Positions 8,340 through 16,872 of a DNA stretch of 64,000 bases are shown one piece after another. The translations under genes and the position numbers were made by a program. Position 1 is the stretch's first letter. Each line of letters starts with the position of its first letter. Location of the stretch: positions 248,001 to 312,000 of the forward strand of contig JAHREI010000004.1 of NCBI GenBank assembly GCA_021733665.1, written 5' to 3'. The notes beneath the pieces are model-generated. The model made no database searches, had not been told where the DNA came from, and saw only the letters and a list, made by a program, of their open reading frames with translations. The DNA comes from Bacillus subtilis. Its GTDB lineage: Bacteria > Pseudomonadota > Alphaproteobacteria > Rhizobiales > Rhizobiaceae.

Positions 8340-8705
8340 TTACTGTGGCGTTTTCTTAATTAAGAGTGGAGCGATTTTTGGGTGCGTGTCCGGAGCGCTA
8401 AAAAATGACATTAACATGAGTTTGCAAAAGGCTTCTGTTTCCTTCTCTGATTCAGCCATATATCTGCTGAAATCTGGATGCAGCGGTACTTGTATATCGA
8501 GTAAGCCTGTTGCATCTAGAAAGCCTTGCACATAGCCAGGGCTTACCATTACATTTTCACAACGAAGTTCTGCGACTGCAGCCATAGCAGAATATGACAA
8601 AAATTCCTCGTGCGTGAGTTTTGGCTTTCTAGGTTCGATGATTGGTTGTGACCAGGCCGTAGCTGTCATGGCAAGTAATGCGATCAATGTAAAAGATGTT
8701 CTCAC
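8340..8705 (-). CDS. Hypothetical secreted protein
   Basis: A 121-aa protein with a clear Sec signal peptide (MRTSFTLIALLAMTATAWS, cleavage probably after AWS). The mature 100 residues are mainly helical and contain two Cys (CENVMV, FCKLMLM) that could form a disulfide. No domain recognised. The gene stands alone on the minus strand. Confidence 0.55.
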   Translation of the reverse strand: MRTSFTLIALLAMTATAWSQPIIEPRKPKLTHEEFLSYSAMAAVAELRCENVMVSPGYVQGFLDATGLLDIQVPLHPDFSRYMAESEKETEAFCKLMLMSFFSAPDTHPKIAPLLIKKTPQ

Positions 8706-8771
8706 TATGTACCTTGATTGAATGGTTGGGGCTTGGCACTGGTGCTTAATGCAATTACCGGAGGAGAGGGG

Positions 8772-9056
8772 TCAATTAGCCAATATTATTCGTGGCGCTT
8801 CTATGGAGACAACTTCGACACATTCAAAATTGCTGGCTATGATAAAGCTCCAGCCGCCGGATGTTAAAAATGTCACTGGGCTTTCTTGCGACCACTGATC
8901 ATTGTGAACCTTGAATGTACATAAATTGAGACGCCCCCCAAGCTCACTCGTCTTCGACCATACTTCCCGTAGTTCGTGTTCTGTGTGCCCGCCAGTTTCA
9001 GTACAAGATTGTAGAGAGTGTCTAGCTTTTTGTGTGATCTGCAGGGGCGCAATCTT
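8772..9056 (-). pseudogene. Start-less remnant of an unknown gene
   Basis: The frame is open for about 95 codons and reads as believable protein in its last 75 residues (for example ELREVWSKTSELGGRLN, SGGWSFIIASNFECVEVV), but it has no ATG and no usable GTG or TTG near its beginning. Its upstream part coincides with a terminase fragment on the opposite strand, so the 5' end of the gene was probably replaced by a rearrangement. Family unknown. Confidence 0.35.
8975..9025 (+). pseudogene. Short terminase large-subunit remnant
   Basis: Twenty-seven bases from 8975 are identical to part of the prophage terminase gene near 35037, followed by one mismatch and seven more matches. Read in the terminase frame it gives RVLCARQFQYKIVESV then TAG, against RVLCARQFQNKIAESV in the intact gene; the last codons differ synonymously. 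This is best explained as debris of a related, older phage. Confidence 0.55.
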
Positions 9057-9144
9057 CTAGCTATCGATTAGGTTTGTTGTCAGACAACAACATGATTGTT
9101 TGATCGCTTTCAATCGTTTATGCCTCGTCTATTCGGAGGCTCCC

Positions 9145-9600
9145 ATGAAATCATTATTCACGTCTGCTCTTGTGTCGGTTTTGGTTCTCGCATCCAGCTC
9201 AGCCTATGCTTTGGATGCCCGCAAAGATTGCTCCACATTGAAGCAGGTCATCAAAGACACGAAGGTCAGCTTCAAGAATATCGCGGCTGATGTGCCGCCG
9301 ATGGACGTGGATGTTTACCCGTCAAAGCTTACATTAACCGGCAGTAATTCTTGCCGTGTCGTTCTGCGAAAAAACGTATCTTCGGTCAGCTGGTTGTGTG
9401 TAATAGAAGATACGACGGTGAAAGAGGTAGCGGCTTTCGTTTCGAAATGTATTAGCAAACGTGAAACACCTGATCAGACTTATCAGAGAGTTGGTGCCAA
9501 AGTATTCCGCCTAAAACCACAGGCTCCTGCTGAGATAGTCGTTTCAGAGCTGAATCGCGCTAATATTGCTCTGCACGTCAAAGCACTGCCAAAGAAGTAA
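9145..9600 (+). CDS. Hypothetical periplasmic protein
   Basis: A 151-aa protein starting at an ATG with GGAGG 6 nt upstream; an in-frame start further upstream would spoil the signal peptide. The signal peptide (FTSALVSVLVLASSSAYA) is followed by a mature domain with four Cys (DCSTL, SCRVV, WLCVI, KCISK), suggesting two disulfides in the periplasm. No domain recognised. Single-gene unit; convergent with the S26-like gene. Confidence 0.6.
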   Translation: MKSLFTSALVSVLVLASSSAYALDARKDCSTLKQVIKDTKVSFKNIAADVPPMDVDVYPSKLTLTGSNSCRVVLRKNVSSVSWLCVIEDTTVKEVAAFVSKCISKRETPDQTYQRVGAKVFRLKPQAPAEIVVSELNRANIALHVKALPKK

Positions 9601-9746
9601 TATCAGCTCAGAAAGGGCTTTTTGAAAGATATTATCTGGATCGTCCATATGTGACCAGCTTAATTTCAAGCTAGGGTCTTTAGCCTTTGCGTTACGGCAC
9701 AAAGTTGGAAGCGAAGGTGTGCTTAAAACCTACAGACAGAATAAAA

Positions 9747-9762
9747 AGGCGCCTCGGCGCTC
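9747..9762 (-). terminator. Intrinsic terminator of the S26-like gene
   Basis: On the minus strand AGCGCC-ga-GGCGCCT followed by TTTTAT, just beyond the stop codon at 9776. Confidence 0.6.
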
Positions 9763-9775
9763 AGTGATGATACGA

Positions 9776-10411
9776 CTATTTTAAGCTTGGGAAACCCTGT
9801 AGGCGCTCATTGTGGTCTCCAGAGTTTGTACTGAAATAGATTGTTCGTACTTTTGCAATAATATTCTCTTTTGAGACAAACCCATTATTATAACGGCTAT
9901 CATTAGAGTTATCGCGATTATCTCCTAGAATGAAATAATGACCGTCAGGCACTAAAAATTCTCTCATATTATCACCAAAACCATCATCCATTAAATCGAT
10001 AATGATGTGGCTTTTATCAGAGTTTAGAAGAAACTCCCGAAAGAATGTACACTTGTTTTCTTGTGTTATCCCTTCAGGACATTCGGTATCAGGTAAACTA
10101 TTTATTTTAACAAGTGTTAGCGGTTGGTCATTGATGTAGACCGTCCCGTCTTTTAGTTGCACCTTTTCTTGAGGGAGACCAATAACACGCCCGACATAGG
10201 TATTATTTTTGTTTTCCGGTGTAGGGTGATAGGTAACAACATCTCCACGATCTATTATTTCATTTTTCATATATGTACTTGCAGCTATTAAATCGCCGGG
10301 CATCACCGTAGGATACATATTTTCACTCGGTATCGAATGACTGAAGACTTTGGCAGAAGCACAAATTGGGTATGTGAATAAAAGCAAAGCAAGGATGACG
10401 TGAAATCTCAT
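9776..10411 (-). CDS. S26-like signal peptidase homologue lacking the catalytic dyad
   Basis: A 211-aa protein. A short N-terminal hydrophobic segment ending CASA looks like a signal peptide or anchor. Box B reads IPSENMYPTVMPGD (residues 27-40), where the nucleophile position (Ser90 of E. coli LepB, IPSGSM) is Asn31. Box D reads YVGRVIGLP (72-80), where the general-base Lys145 of YIKR is Gly74. Box E, GDNRDNSNDSRYNNG, is well conserved. So the fold is S26 but Ser and Lys are both missing, implying no classical peptidase activity. An insertion with two Cys (TECPEG, NKCTFF) lies between D and E. Plasmid TraF-like and phage-like S26 variants are alternatives. Confidence 0.7.
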   Translation of the reverse strand: MRFHVILALLLFTYPICASAKVFSHSIPSENMYPTVMPGDLIAASTYMKNEIIDRGDVVTYHPTPENKNNTYVGRVIGLPQEKVQLKDGTVYINDQPLTLVKINSLPDTECPEGITQENKCTFFREFLLNSDKSHIIIDLMDDGFGDNMREFLVPDGHYFILGDNRDNSNDSRYNNGFVSKENIIAKVRTIYFSTNSGDHNERLQGFPSLK

Positions 10412-10753
10412 ATTTTGTCTCTTACTTGTAAATACCACAACCATATAAAGAACATACGTTTGATGCAGGTTTTATTTTTTAAAAACAATATCATTCTCAA
10501 AAATAGCAATACCCCCGCAAAGCAGATTTTTATCGAAGATCAATTATGCCCTCTGATGTTAAAGTAAAGAATACGACCTGACAGCTTCTCAAGTTTGAGC
10601 CGGAATTTTATTGCCGCACTGTTTTATTGCGGTCTGATCATCTTTGTAAAATTTCAAAATAACTGGCTACTTTCATTGCGCTAAAAATCAGTACTAATAT
10701 GAATGCTGTTCGTATGCAGGAATGTAAAGCCTGGAAATTAAGTGGAGATGACT

Positions 10754-11329
10754 ATGTCTGAAAAGCTGAACACGGAAGCTGGTGAAAAGTATCGCTTTTC
10801 TGAACAGGCAATCCATTATCTCGGAAAACCGCTGGAATCCCTTACAGACAGGGAGATGCGAATTTTTAAGCGTTTGGTTGAGCGTCAGACTATTTCACGT
10901 AATGTGAATGCTGCATTCGATGATAAGCTAACCATCGGACAACGGCTGGCAGACAATGTTGCCCAGTTTGGTGGTTCGTGGACTTTTATCCTTATTTTTG
11001 CTGTTGTGCTTGTTCTGTGGGTAGGGTTGAATTCACTTGCTGCGAGTAAGGCATTTGATCCTTACCCTTATATCTTTTTGAACCTCATACTATCCATGCT
11101 GGCTGCAGTTCAGGCGCCTGTGATTATGATGAGCCAAAACAGACAAGCTGCAAAAGATCGTATGGATGCAGGTCATGATTATGAGATCAATTTAAAGGCC
11201 GAAATTGAGATACTGGCTCTGCATGATAAATTTGACAAGGTAATCCCAACTGACCTGAGTGCGCTGATCGAAAAACAACAGCAGCAGATTGATCTGCTCT
11301 CAAAATTGGTTATGGAGCAAAAGTCATAA
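10754..11329 (+). CDS. DUF1003 family inner membrane protein
   Basis: A 191-aa protein. A cytoplasmic N-terminus is followed by the DUF1003 core: LADNVAQFGGSWTFILIF (about residues 75-92), a first helix, a linker with FDPYPYIFLNLILSMLAAVQAPVIMMSQNRQAAKDR, and a C-terminal coiled region with EIEILALHDK. That layout (two helices plus the FDPYPYIFLN block) is characteristic of the family, which has no proven function. The start is set at the ATG preceded by GTGGAG. Confidence 0.85.
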   Translation: MSEKLNTEAGEKYRFSEQAIHYLGKPLESLTDREMRIFKRLVERQTISRNVNAAFDDKLTIGQRLADNVAQFGGSWTFILIFAVVLVLWVGLNSLAASKAFDPYPYIFLNLILSMLAAVQAPVIMMSQNRQAAKDRMDAGHDYEINLKAEIEILALHDKFDKVIPTDLSALIEKQQQQIDLLSKLVMEQKS

Positions 11330-11508
11330 ACATTGCTCACATCACATTTGAGGTGCTGAGAAACAGGTGCTTGAAGCCCTCTTTAGTTATCAATAAAGCC
11401 ATTGCTATTGAGATAAGTTTATCAAGAATATGAAATTTAAAAATAAGAAATGCATAGTCCGGATATGATTATCATACCTATGAATGGCTCCGACATAGGA
11501 GATACTCA

Positions 11509-12261
11509 ATGGGACTATTGGATAATAAAGTAGCCATCATTACAGGTGCGTCATCGGGGATTGGTCGCGCTGCTGCGTTGCTTTTTAGTGCGGAGGGTGC
11601 CGCGGTTGTGCTGAACGCCAGAGGCGAAAAAGGCTTGCAGAATGTGGCCGAAACGATCCGTACCGCTGGTGGTCAGGTTAGCATTGTTATGGGGGATGTA
11701 AAGCTGATGACGACGCATGAAAGGCTGGTCAGTGAAGCTGAGAAAACATTCGGAGGCCTTGATATTGCCTTTAATAATGCAGCAACAATTGGCCCTGTGA
11801 AGCCGTTGGCAGAGGTTGCCTATCTGGAATGGGAAGACACGCTTGCCTCGACCTTAACATCAGCATTTTTAGGCGCGCGCAGCCAAATTCCCGTCATGCT
11901 GAAGCGTGGTGGCGGTTCTGTTATTTTTACATCCAGCTTTGTCGGCACCAGCGTCGGATTGCCGGGCATGGGTGTTTACGCTGCTGCTAAGGCAGGTTTG
12001 ACGGGCTTAGTAAAAGGGATTGCGGCAGATTATGCTGCTAAAGGAATTCGTGCGAATGCTTTAATGGCGGGCGGCACCAATACGGCGATGGCAGGTGATG
12101 CGGCTCAAAAAGAATGGGCGGCCAGCTTACATGCTATGAAACGTATTGCTCAACCGGAAGAAATCGCCAAAGCTGCACTTTTTCTTGCATCCCCGATGTC
12201 CAGTTTTGTTGCTGGTTCTGGTTTGTTTGTCGATGGCGGGAATTCCGCTGTGAAACTGTAG
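11509..12261 (+). CDS. Short-chain dehydrogenase/reductase (SDR)
   Basis: A 250-aa classical SDR. The cofactor site TGASSGIGRAAA (residues 13-24) indicates NAD(P)(H) binding, NNAATIG (about 87) is the structural NNAG-type motif, and the active site has Ser (FTSSFVG, about 139) with YAAAKAG (about 155). The C-terminal LFLASPMSSFVAGSGLFVDGGN is the usual end of the family. Substrate unknown. AGGAGATACTCA gives the ribosome binding site. It forms a single transcription unit ended by a strong terminator. Confidence 0.9.
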   Translation: MGLLDNKVAIITGASSGIGRAAALLFSAEGAAVVLNARGEKGLQNVAETIRTAGGQVSIVMGDVKLMTTHERLVSEAEKTFGGLDIAFNNAATIGPVKPLAEVAYLEWEDTLASTLTSAFLGARSQIPVMLKRGGGSVIFTSSFVGTSVGLPGMGVYAAAKAGLTGLVKGIAADYAAKGIRANALMAGGTNTAMAGDAAQKEWAASLHAMKRIAQPEEIAKAALFLASPMSSFVAGSGLFVDGGNSAVKL

Positions 12262-12322
12262 AGCGTAGCTTTGGGCTTTTGAGCTTTCTGTGGGGCTCTG
12301 CTGTACTTAGAAACGTAATCAT

Positions 12323-12349
12323 AGCCCTGCTATCGTGCAGGGCTTTTTT
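12323..12349 (+). terminator. Intrinsic terminator after the SDR gene
   Basis: AGCCCTGC-tatcgt-GCAGGGCT stem with a following T run. Confidence 0.8.
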
Positions 12350-12471
12350 GTAGTTGGCTATCAGGAAAATTCAAACGAACCTCAATCTTGGTGATGCTCG
12401 CCAGATCGTTTCCGCTTTATTTTATATTTTTAATGTTTATATAGATGGCAACACTATTAGATTAATCGTCG

Positions 12472-13206
12472 TTATGATTTTTGTATTTCATTGTATGCCA
12501 ATGTGAATAGCTGAGTGCATTCTTCTATTAAACAAATAATGCTCTCTATATCGCGGTTTAATGCTGCATTTTTGATCTCTGTATAAATATCAATTGTATA
12601 TAATGATCGTAATGATGAAGACTTTAATGCTGCAAAAGAAAAATCATGCGCCACTCCTGCTGGCCTCATCTTGAACAATGCTCGACCTTGTCGTCTGACA
12701 TGTTCAGTTAATTGTACGTAAAATCGAAATAACCAAGGAGATTTGTGGGCAGATAGTAATGCATCTGTAAAAGCATCATGTGCTCGTAGCCATTTATCAT
12801 AGTCATCTTTATCTGGCATAGCTTCTTTAGCAAATAAATAATGCTTGGCGACTATTTGGGTTTCCCAGTTTATATCACCAAATTGTAATGATTCTTTTAT
12901 TAATTGCAGTTTTATTATATTTCTTGCGTTAAATATTTCTAGAAATTCTTTAAGTGATGTGGAGGCTGTATAATAACCTTTGTTAGGTACTAATATGACT
13001 AAATAGTCTTTTTCAAGACGAGACAAGGCCTCACGTATAGGTGTCATTCCAAAGGAATATTTTTCCTGTAGCCATTTTATTTTTAAAGGATAATTTGGGA
13101 CAATTCGAACGTTTAATATATCATCTTTCAAAGTATTATATACACTATCAGTTTTTGAAATTATATCGCTTTGCAAAATTTGCCTCTTAGTAGAATGTAT
13201 GCCCAT
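12472..13206 (-). CDS. GntR family transcriptional regulator (FCD-like)
   Basis: A 244-aa protein. Residues 18-85 form a winged helix with the GntR hallmark (KWLQEKYSFGMTPIREALSRLE, shown here as positions 44-65, then the wing VPNKGYY). The C-terminal all-helical domain fits a FadR/FCD ligand-binding fold, though its metal-binding His are not clear. Codon use is strikingly AT-rich compared with neighbours, suggesting recent transfer. It stands alone; its target is unknown. Confidence 0.8.
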   Translation of the reverse strand: MGIHSTKRQILQSDIISKTDSVYNTLKDDILNVRIVPNYPLKIKWLQEKYSFGMTPIREALSRLEKDYLVILVPNKGYYTASTSLKEFLEIFNARNIIKLQLIKESLQFGDINWETQIVAKHYLFAKEAMPDKDDYDKWLRAHDAFTDALLSAHKSPWLFRFYVQLTEHVRRQGRALFKMRPAGVAHDFSFAALKSSSLRSLYTIDIYTEIKNAALNRDIESIICLIEECTQLFTLAYNEIQKS

Positions 13207-13398
13207 TGGATCTTATATCGCATATTATGTTTGTATCAATTTAAGCGATAAAGAGTAATATTTTTATACTCCGAAGACCAATAATGATGGTAGAGGTGTT
13301 TGTTTTCTTTTGTTCGCTCGTATTTACGGGGGCGTGGTTGGGTATCATCACTTATGAGCGTACGTCCTTGTTCAAAATAGTCCCCTAGTAACTCTATC

Positions 13399-13434
13399 GT
13401 CGACATAAACAAAGTACTCTCCGTTTATGTCGAC
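13399..13434. repeat. Perfect 12-bp inverted repeat
   Basis: GTCGACATAAAC and GTTTATGTCGAC separated by 12 bases. No T run follows, so it is not an obvious terminator. Confidence 0.6.
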
Positions 13435-13644
13435 CTGACCGGCAAGGATTTCAACTTTGTTTCGCCGTGATAGCGGCAAACATGGCAACGCAGACGGTAG
13501 GGTAATGTACTCAGTTGTGCTTCCTCCCCCCGCACTTCATAGCCATCAAACGTGACGGGATTTCACGTGTCCGTTCGTAACCGCCACAGCTGATGCGCAG
13601 CAAATCCAAATGACTGAGGCTGATTAATATAGCCATCACTCCAG

Positions 13645-13905
13645 CCTGCCGACAAAGCCCGACATTTCAACTTGTCTATTCATAGCCATCCGCATGCGAC
13701 CTCTGCAGCCTTGCGCTTTGCATCTTTCAGGCGCTCAATTTTGTGGCGTGGATATAGAAGTTCTGAAAGATGGTCTTCGTCTGGTCATTGCGAGGCGCAC
13801 AATCGGCAAGTTTCTGAAATGGATGATTGTGGCTGTCGTCGGCACGCTTATTGATGCAGTGATGTTATACAAAACATCCTCGAAGTGCATAATTGGATTA
13901 ATCAA
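13645..13905 (+). repeat. Diverged direct repeat, copy 1 (with small membrane ORF remnant)
   Basis: Blocks such as the stretch around GACATTTCA and CATAGCCATCCGCATGCG, and the tail GTGATGTTATA followed by GGATTAATCAATC, align with 16062-16235. This copy has about 80 extra bases in the middle. The 3' part can be read as a hydrophobic peptide (KWMIVAVVGTLIDAVMLY). Confidence 0.5.
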
Positions 13906-13915
13906 TCATAATAAT

Positions 13916-13950
13916 GACATTGCCGGTCAGCCTCACTGACCGGCAATGTC
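13916..13950. repeat. Perfect 15-bp inverted repeat
   Basis: GACATTGCCGGTCAG and its exact complement separated by CCTCA. It would form a very stable hairpin but lacks a T run; it lies directly after direct-repeat copy 1. Confidence 0.65.
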
Positions 13951-14013
13951 ACCAAGTACTATAAAAATCATGCGACAGACGGATTATATTATATCCATCA
14001 AGCGGACTTATCT

Positions 14014-14430
14014 TTATTCGTGCTCAACTATTAACTGCGGTTCGCCATCCGAGGTATGGTAATGTGAACGACCGTGTTCATTGATTGTGGCCTTGATCTG
14101 GCGGCGCAGGGATGAGAAGCTCTCAAACTTGACTACATCTACCGGTGTATCGAAACGGATTGTAATCTGCCGATAGTTATTAGACCCAGAGAGGCCGACT
14201 ATCTGACCGCTGAAAGATTGGCCAAGATAGCGACCGCGTACCCGATCGTTCAGAGCCAGCTCTGGTGGTGTATTGCGCATTGATAATCGGGCATGGAATG
14301 TGTTCCAGTCTTTTGCGCCGTGCTGTTTGGCTATCAGCTCCAGCGCTTGTGCATGGCTGATTACAGTTCCTTGTGCCGCAAGAGCAGCGCGCAAGGCTTT
14401 AGCCTGGGCCTTCGCGTCATCTATGGTCAT
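14014..14430 (-). CDS. Glyoxalase-related small protein
   Basis: A 138-aa protein. The first 55 residues contain the pattern of a helical domain (KAQAKALRAALAAQG, then SHAQALELIAKQHGAKDWNT) that is widely annotated as glyoxalase-superfamily associated; no VOC metal ligands are present, so it is not itself a glyoxalase. The second half (LNDRVRGRYLGQSFSGQIVGL and onward) resembles a small beta-barrel. It overlaps the MATE gene stop by 4 nt and is translationally coupled to it. Function unknown. Confidence 0.65.
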   Translation of the reverse strand: MTIDDAKAQAKALRAALAAQGTVISHAQALELIAKQHGAKDWNTFHARLSMRNTPPELALNDRVRGRYLGQSFSGQIVGLSGSNNYRQITIRFDTPVDVVKFESFSSLRRQIKATINEHGRSHYHTSDGEPQLIVEHE

Positions 14431-15818
14431 CTGTATTCCCCATTATTAAAAGTCTGAATGCTTGTAGTGCGTAAGACGTTGCGCCCGATCACCACAGCGA
14501 AGATCAGCATGATTACCTCTGCCAACGGAAATGCCATCCAGATGCCAGGCGCTCCAAAACTGGCAGAAAGCGTCAATATGAACAGAGGTGTCAGCAGCCA
14601 AGGCTTCACCAAAGTTAGAGCTGCTGTTCGTCCGGGGTGACCAAGACTTTGGAAATACAGTGCCAGGACAAGGATCGGCCCGGATGATGCGTAAATTAGC
14701 ATCATTGGTCGGAGTATCTCCGCAATCGCGTTGATCACGGCGGGATCATCGCTGAACCAGCTTCCGATGGCGGTTCCTGCGAAAGTGCCGGTTAACGCCA
14801 CTGACATGCACCAAAGAAAAGCTGCACTTATTGCCAGTCGTAGTGTGGCTAATGCGCGGTCATTTCTTCCTGCGCCAACATTGTTACCGGCAATGCTTTG
14901 GGTGGCCAGCGCGATTGCCATTTGCGGCAGAAAAGCAAAGCTTAAAAGTCGTGTAACTACACCATAGGCAGCGACAAAGGCACTATATTGGGCTCCTGCA
15001 TGAAGCCGAAGAGATAGCATCACGGTACTGACCACTACAGCGATGCCGATGAAACTGAGGCATAATGGCAAACCTAATCGAATGATCTGTGACCATCCTC
15101 TTAGCCAGTTGTGCGTGCGTAGGACTGACAGCGGTAACAGTCCCTTGCTATATCTTCTCACGCTAAGCACGAGCACTAACCCAAGGGCTAGGGCTGCAAC
15201 TGTACCAAGTGCTGAACCAGAAACTCCAAGGCCCAGTACTACAATCCCCAACCAGTTCGCGCCGATATTGAAAAGGTTAACCAGTACAGACAGGATGGCA
15301 ATCAGACCAGCCTGTCCTTCCGTACGCAGTGCGTCGGCATGGATACCAAGCATAAATTGTATTGGTGTGCCAATTATCGTGATTTGCAGATAGCCCTGTG
15401 CTAATTCGGCGACTTTGGGATTACCTGCGGTCATAGATCCAATCAGCGCAACTCCGACCACTGGCCATAGTGCGATAAGAGCAATCGAAATCGCTAGCAC
15501 TAGCCCATGTGCTTCGGCAAAGACACGTCCAGCGGGTATGTGATCTCCGGCTCCAAGATGCCTCGCCATCAGGCTAGACATGCCGCCGCCTGCAAGAGTC
15601 GATAGCGCTGAAAGCACCATAGCAATCGGAAAGGCTAGGCTCACAGCCGCGAGTGCATCAGATCCGATGAACAGGCCGACGAAAATTCCATCGACAATAT
15701 TAAGAACTCCCCCCATCAACATGACCGCTGTCATTGGAAGGGCATTTAATAGAAACAACCGCCCAATCGGGACGGACAAAAAAGGATTAACTTGTTTGGT
15801 AGCGTGTCGCATAGACAT
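14427..15818 (-). CDS. MATE family efflux transporter
   Basis: A 463-aa protein with twelve predicted transmembrane helices in two six-helix bundles, the normal MATE size. Landmarks include the first-helix PMTAVMLMGGVLNIVDGIFVG segment (positions 28-48) and repeated helix-breaking PIQ and GNNVGAGR (about residue 315). MATE proteins export cationic drugs or metabolites using Na+ or H+ gradients; the substrate here is unknown. The gene and its coupled 138-aa partner form a cassette flanked by diverged direct repeats. Confidence 0.88.
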   Translation of the reverse strand: MSMRHATKQVNPFLSVPIGRLFLLNALPMTAVMLMGGVLNIVDGIFVGLFIGSDALAAVSLAFPIAMVLSALSTLAGGGMSSLMARHLGAGDHIPAGRVFAEAHGLVLAISIALIALWPVVGVALIGSMTAGNPKVAELAQGYLQITIIGTPIQFMLGIHADALRTEGQAGLIAILSVLVNLFNIGANWLGIVVLGLGVSGSALGTVAALALGLVLVLSVRRYSKGLLPLSVLRTHNWLRGWSQIIRLGLPLCLSFIGIAVVVSTVMLSLRLHAGAQYSAFVAAYGVVTRLLSFAFLPQMAIALATQSIAGNNVGAGRNDRALATLRLAISAAFLWCMSVALTGTFAGTAIGSWFSDDPAVINAIAEILRPMMLIYASSGPILVLALYFQSLGHPGRTAALTLVKPWLLTPLFILTLSASFGAPGIWMAFPLAEVIMLIFAVVIGRNVLRTTSIQTFNNGEYR

Positions 15819-16061
15819 CGCTCACTCCTCATGTGAGGCATTTCAAGGTGGAATAGGAGCCTGCATTGCCTACCGCGCGAAATGCATCGAGGGTGAGGTG
15901 TCTTATCAATCCGAACTTCACCGTGACTTGCGTCTGCAGGCGGCAGGTGTCGGAACCTTATGTGTATATATAGGGAATGTGGACTTTTCAGTCAAACGTT
16001 CCTTGAGATTGATGCCGGTATGCGATCTTTGGTGTGTTGAGGCTAATTGCTAATGCCAAGC

Positions 16062-16235
16062 CACTCACAAAGACTGACATTTCATTAAGCCAGTACATAG
16101 CCATGCTCATGCGGTCTCTGTAGGCTGATGAGGTGGATGACTGTCGTCACCGTTGGGGCGTTTATTGGCGCCGTGATGTTATATGAAAATATATTCAAAG
16201 TGCTTATTTGGATTAATCAATCCTAATAACACCAT
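16062..16235 (+). repeat. Diverged direct repeat, copy 2 (with 30-codon membrane ORF)
   Basis: Counterpart of 13645-13905. It contains a short frame (ATG AGG TGG ATG) giving a hydrophobic peptide with GAFIGAVMLYENIFKVLIW, similar to the copy-1 tail. Both copies lead into a hairpin. Confidence 0.5.
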
Positions 16236-16274
16236 AGATACCGCTTTCACATGGTTGCTGTGGCGGGATCTATG
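16233..16274. repeat. Imperfect inverted repeat
   Basis: CATAGATACCGC pairs with GCGGGATCTATG (one mismatch) over an 18-base loop, at the same relative place as the perfect hairpin after repeat copy 1. Confidence 0.5.
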
Positions 16275-16290
16275 TATGGAGGATGGAGGG

Positions 16291-16872
16291 TTATTTAATT
16301 CCGGCTAACCCGGATTTCAGTCCTTTGAGCGGAGCAACTATTTCAAACGACTGTCCTGACACTTCAGTGAAAGCAAACTTTACATCATTGCCCTTGTTTA
16401 TATGTTCGCGTGTTATAGAGCCAACTGGCATCATAGCTATGCAGACAGTTTCATTACATCCTTTGTACGCGACGGCGATTGCTGTGTCTCTGCCCGAAAA
16501 TTTTACCTTAAGCGGTATCTTTTGATCAGTATTAGCTGGCACCCTTAGTATCAGAAAAGGATCGCCATTTGCGGTTGCTGCTAACGACCAGCTAAAAACT
16601 TGATTGCCTGAGGCATCAGAGATGATCTGGCTGAGATTGCAAACTTTTTCTTTTTTCTTCAGGTTCTCATCGCAAATAAGCGTCCAGTTTTCGAATGGTT
16701 GGATGGTTCGTTTATATTGCCCCCATCCGACGCCATCAGGTAACTGAACCTCGGAGCTTTTAATGAAGTATTTTGGTGCTAAATCCCGTGCAAATGCAGT
16801 GTTCTGCGTCAAGAAGCTGCTCACTGCAATTACCAGTATATAGGTTGAATGATTGCAGGTGTTTCTCATCAT
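16291..16872 (-). CDS. Invasion-associated locus B (IalB) family protein
   Basis: A 193-aa secreted protein. A signal peptide precedes FARDL; the mature domain has the IalB pattern: WTLICD near residue 64, KVCNLSQ (disulfide partner), a PLKVKFSG strand, and paired Cys in YKGCNETVCIAMMPV. IalB of Bartonella affects erythrocyte invasion; in other Hyphomicrobiales the family is common and uncharacterised. Its ATG overlaps the stop codon of the upstream adhesin gene (TAATG), so the two are translationally coupled and probably act together at the cell surface. Confidence 0.8.
   Translation of the reverse strand: MMRNTCNHSTYILVIAVSSFLTQNTAFARDLAPKYFIKSSEVQLPDGVGWGQYKRTIQPFENWTLICDENLKKKEKVCNLSQIISDASGNQVFSWSLAATANGDPFLILRVPANTDQKIPLKVKFSGRDTAIAVAYKGCNETVCIAMMPVGSITREHINKGNDVKFAFTEVSGQSFEIVAPLKGLKSGLAGIK

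Larger units (their letters stand above)
13207..14013. other. Gene-poor region with inverted repeats and decayed sequence
   Basis: About 800 bases without a confident gene. It holds two perfect inverted repeats (13399-13434 and 13916-13950) and the first copy of a diverged direct repeat (13645-13905). The overlapping plus-strand frames here read as low-quality protein apart from a hydrophobic tail. Confidence 0.5.
15819..16290. other. Intergenic region with repeat copy 2
   Basis: No confident gene. It contains the second direct-repeat copy (16062-16235) and an imperfect hairpin (16233-16274). The MATE promoter should lie just after 15818, but no clear -10/-35 pair was identified. Confidence 0.45.

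Noticed and set aside
13399-13950. Inverted repeats as ends of an insertion sequence
   Set aside because: No transposase frame or target duplication is visible between or around them.
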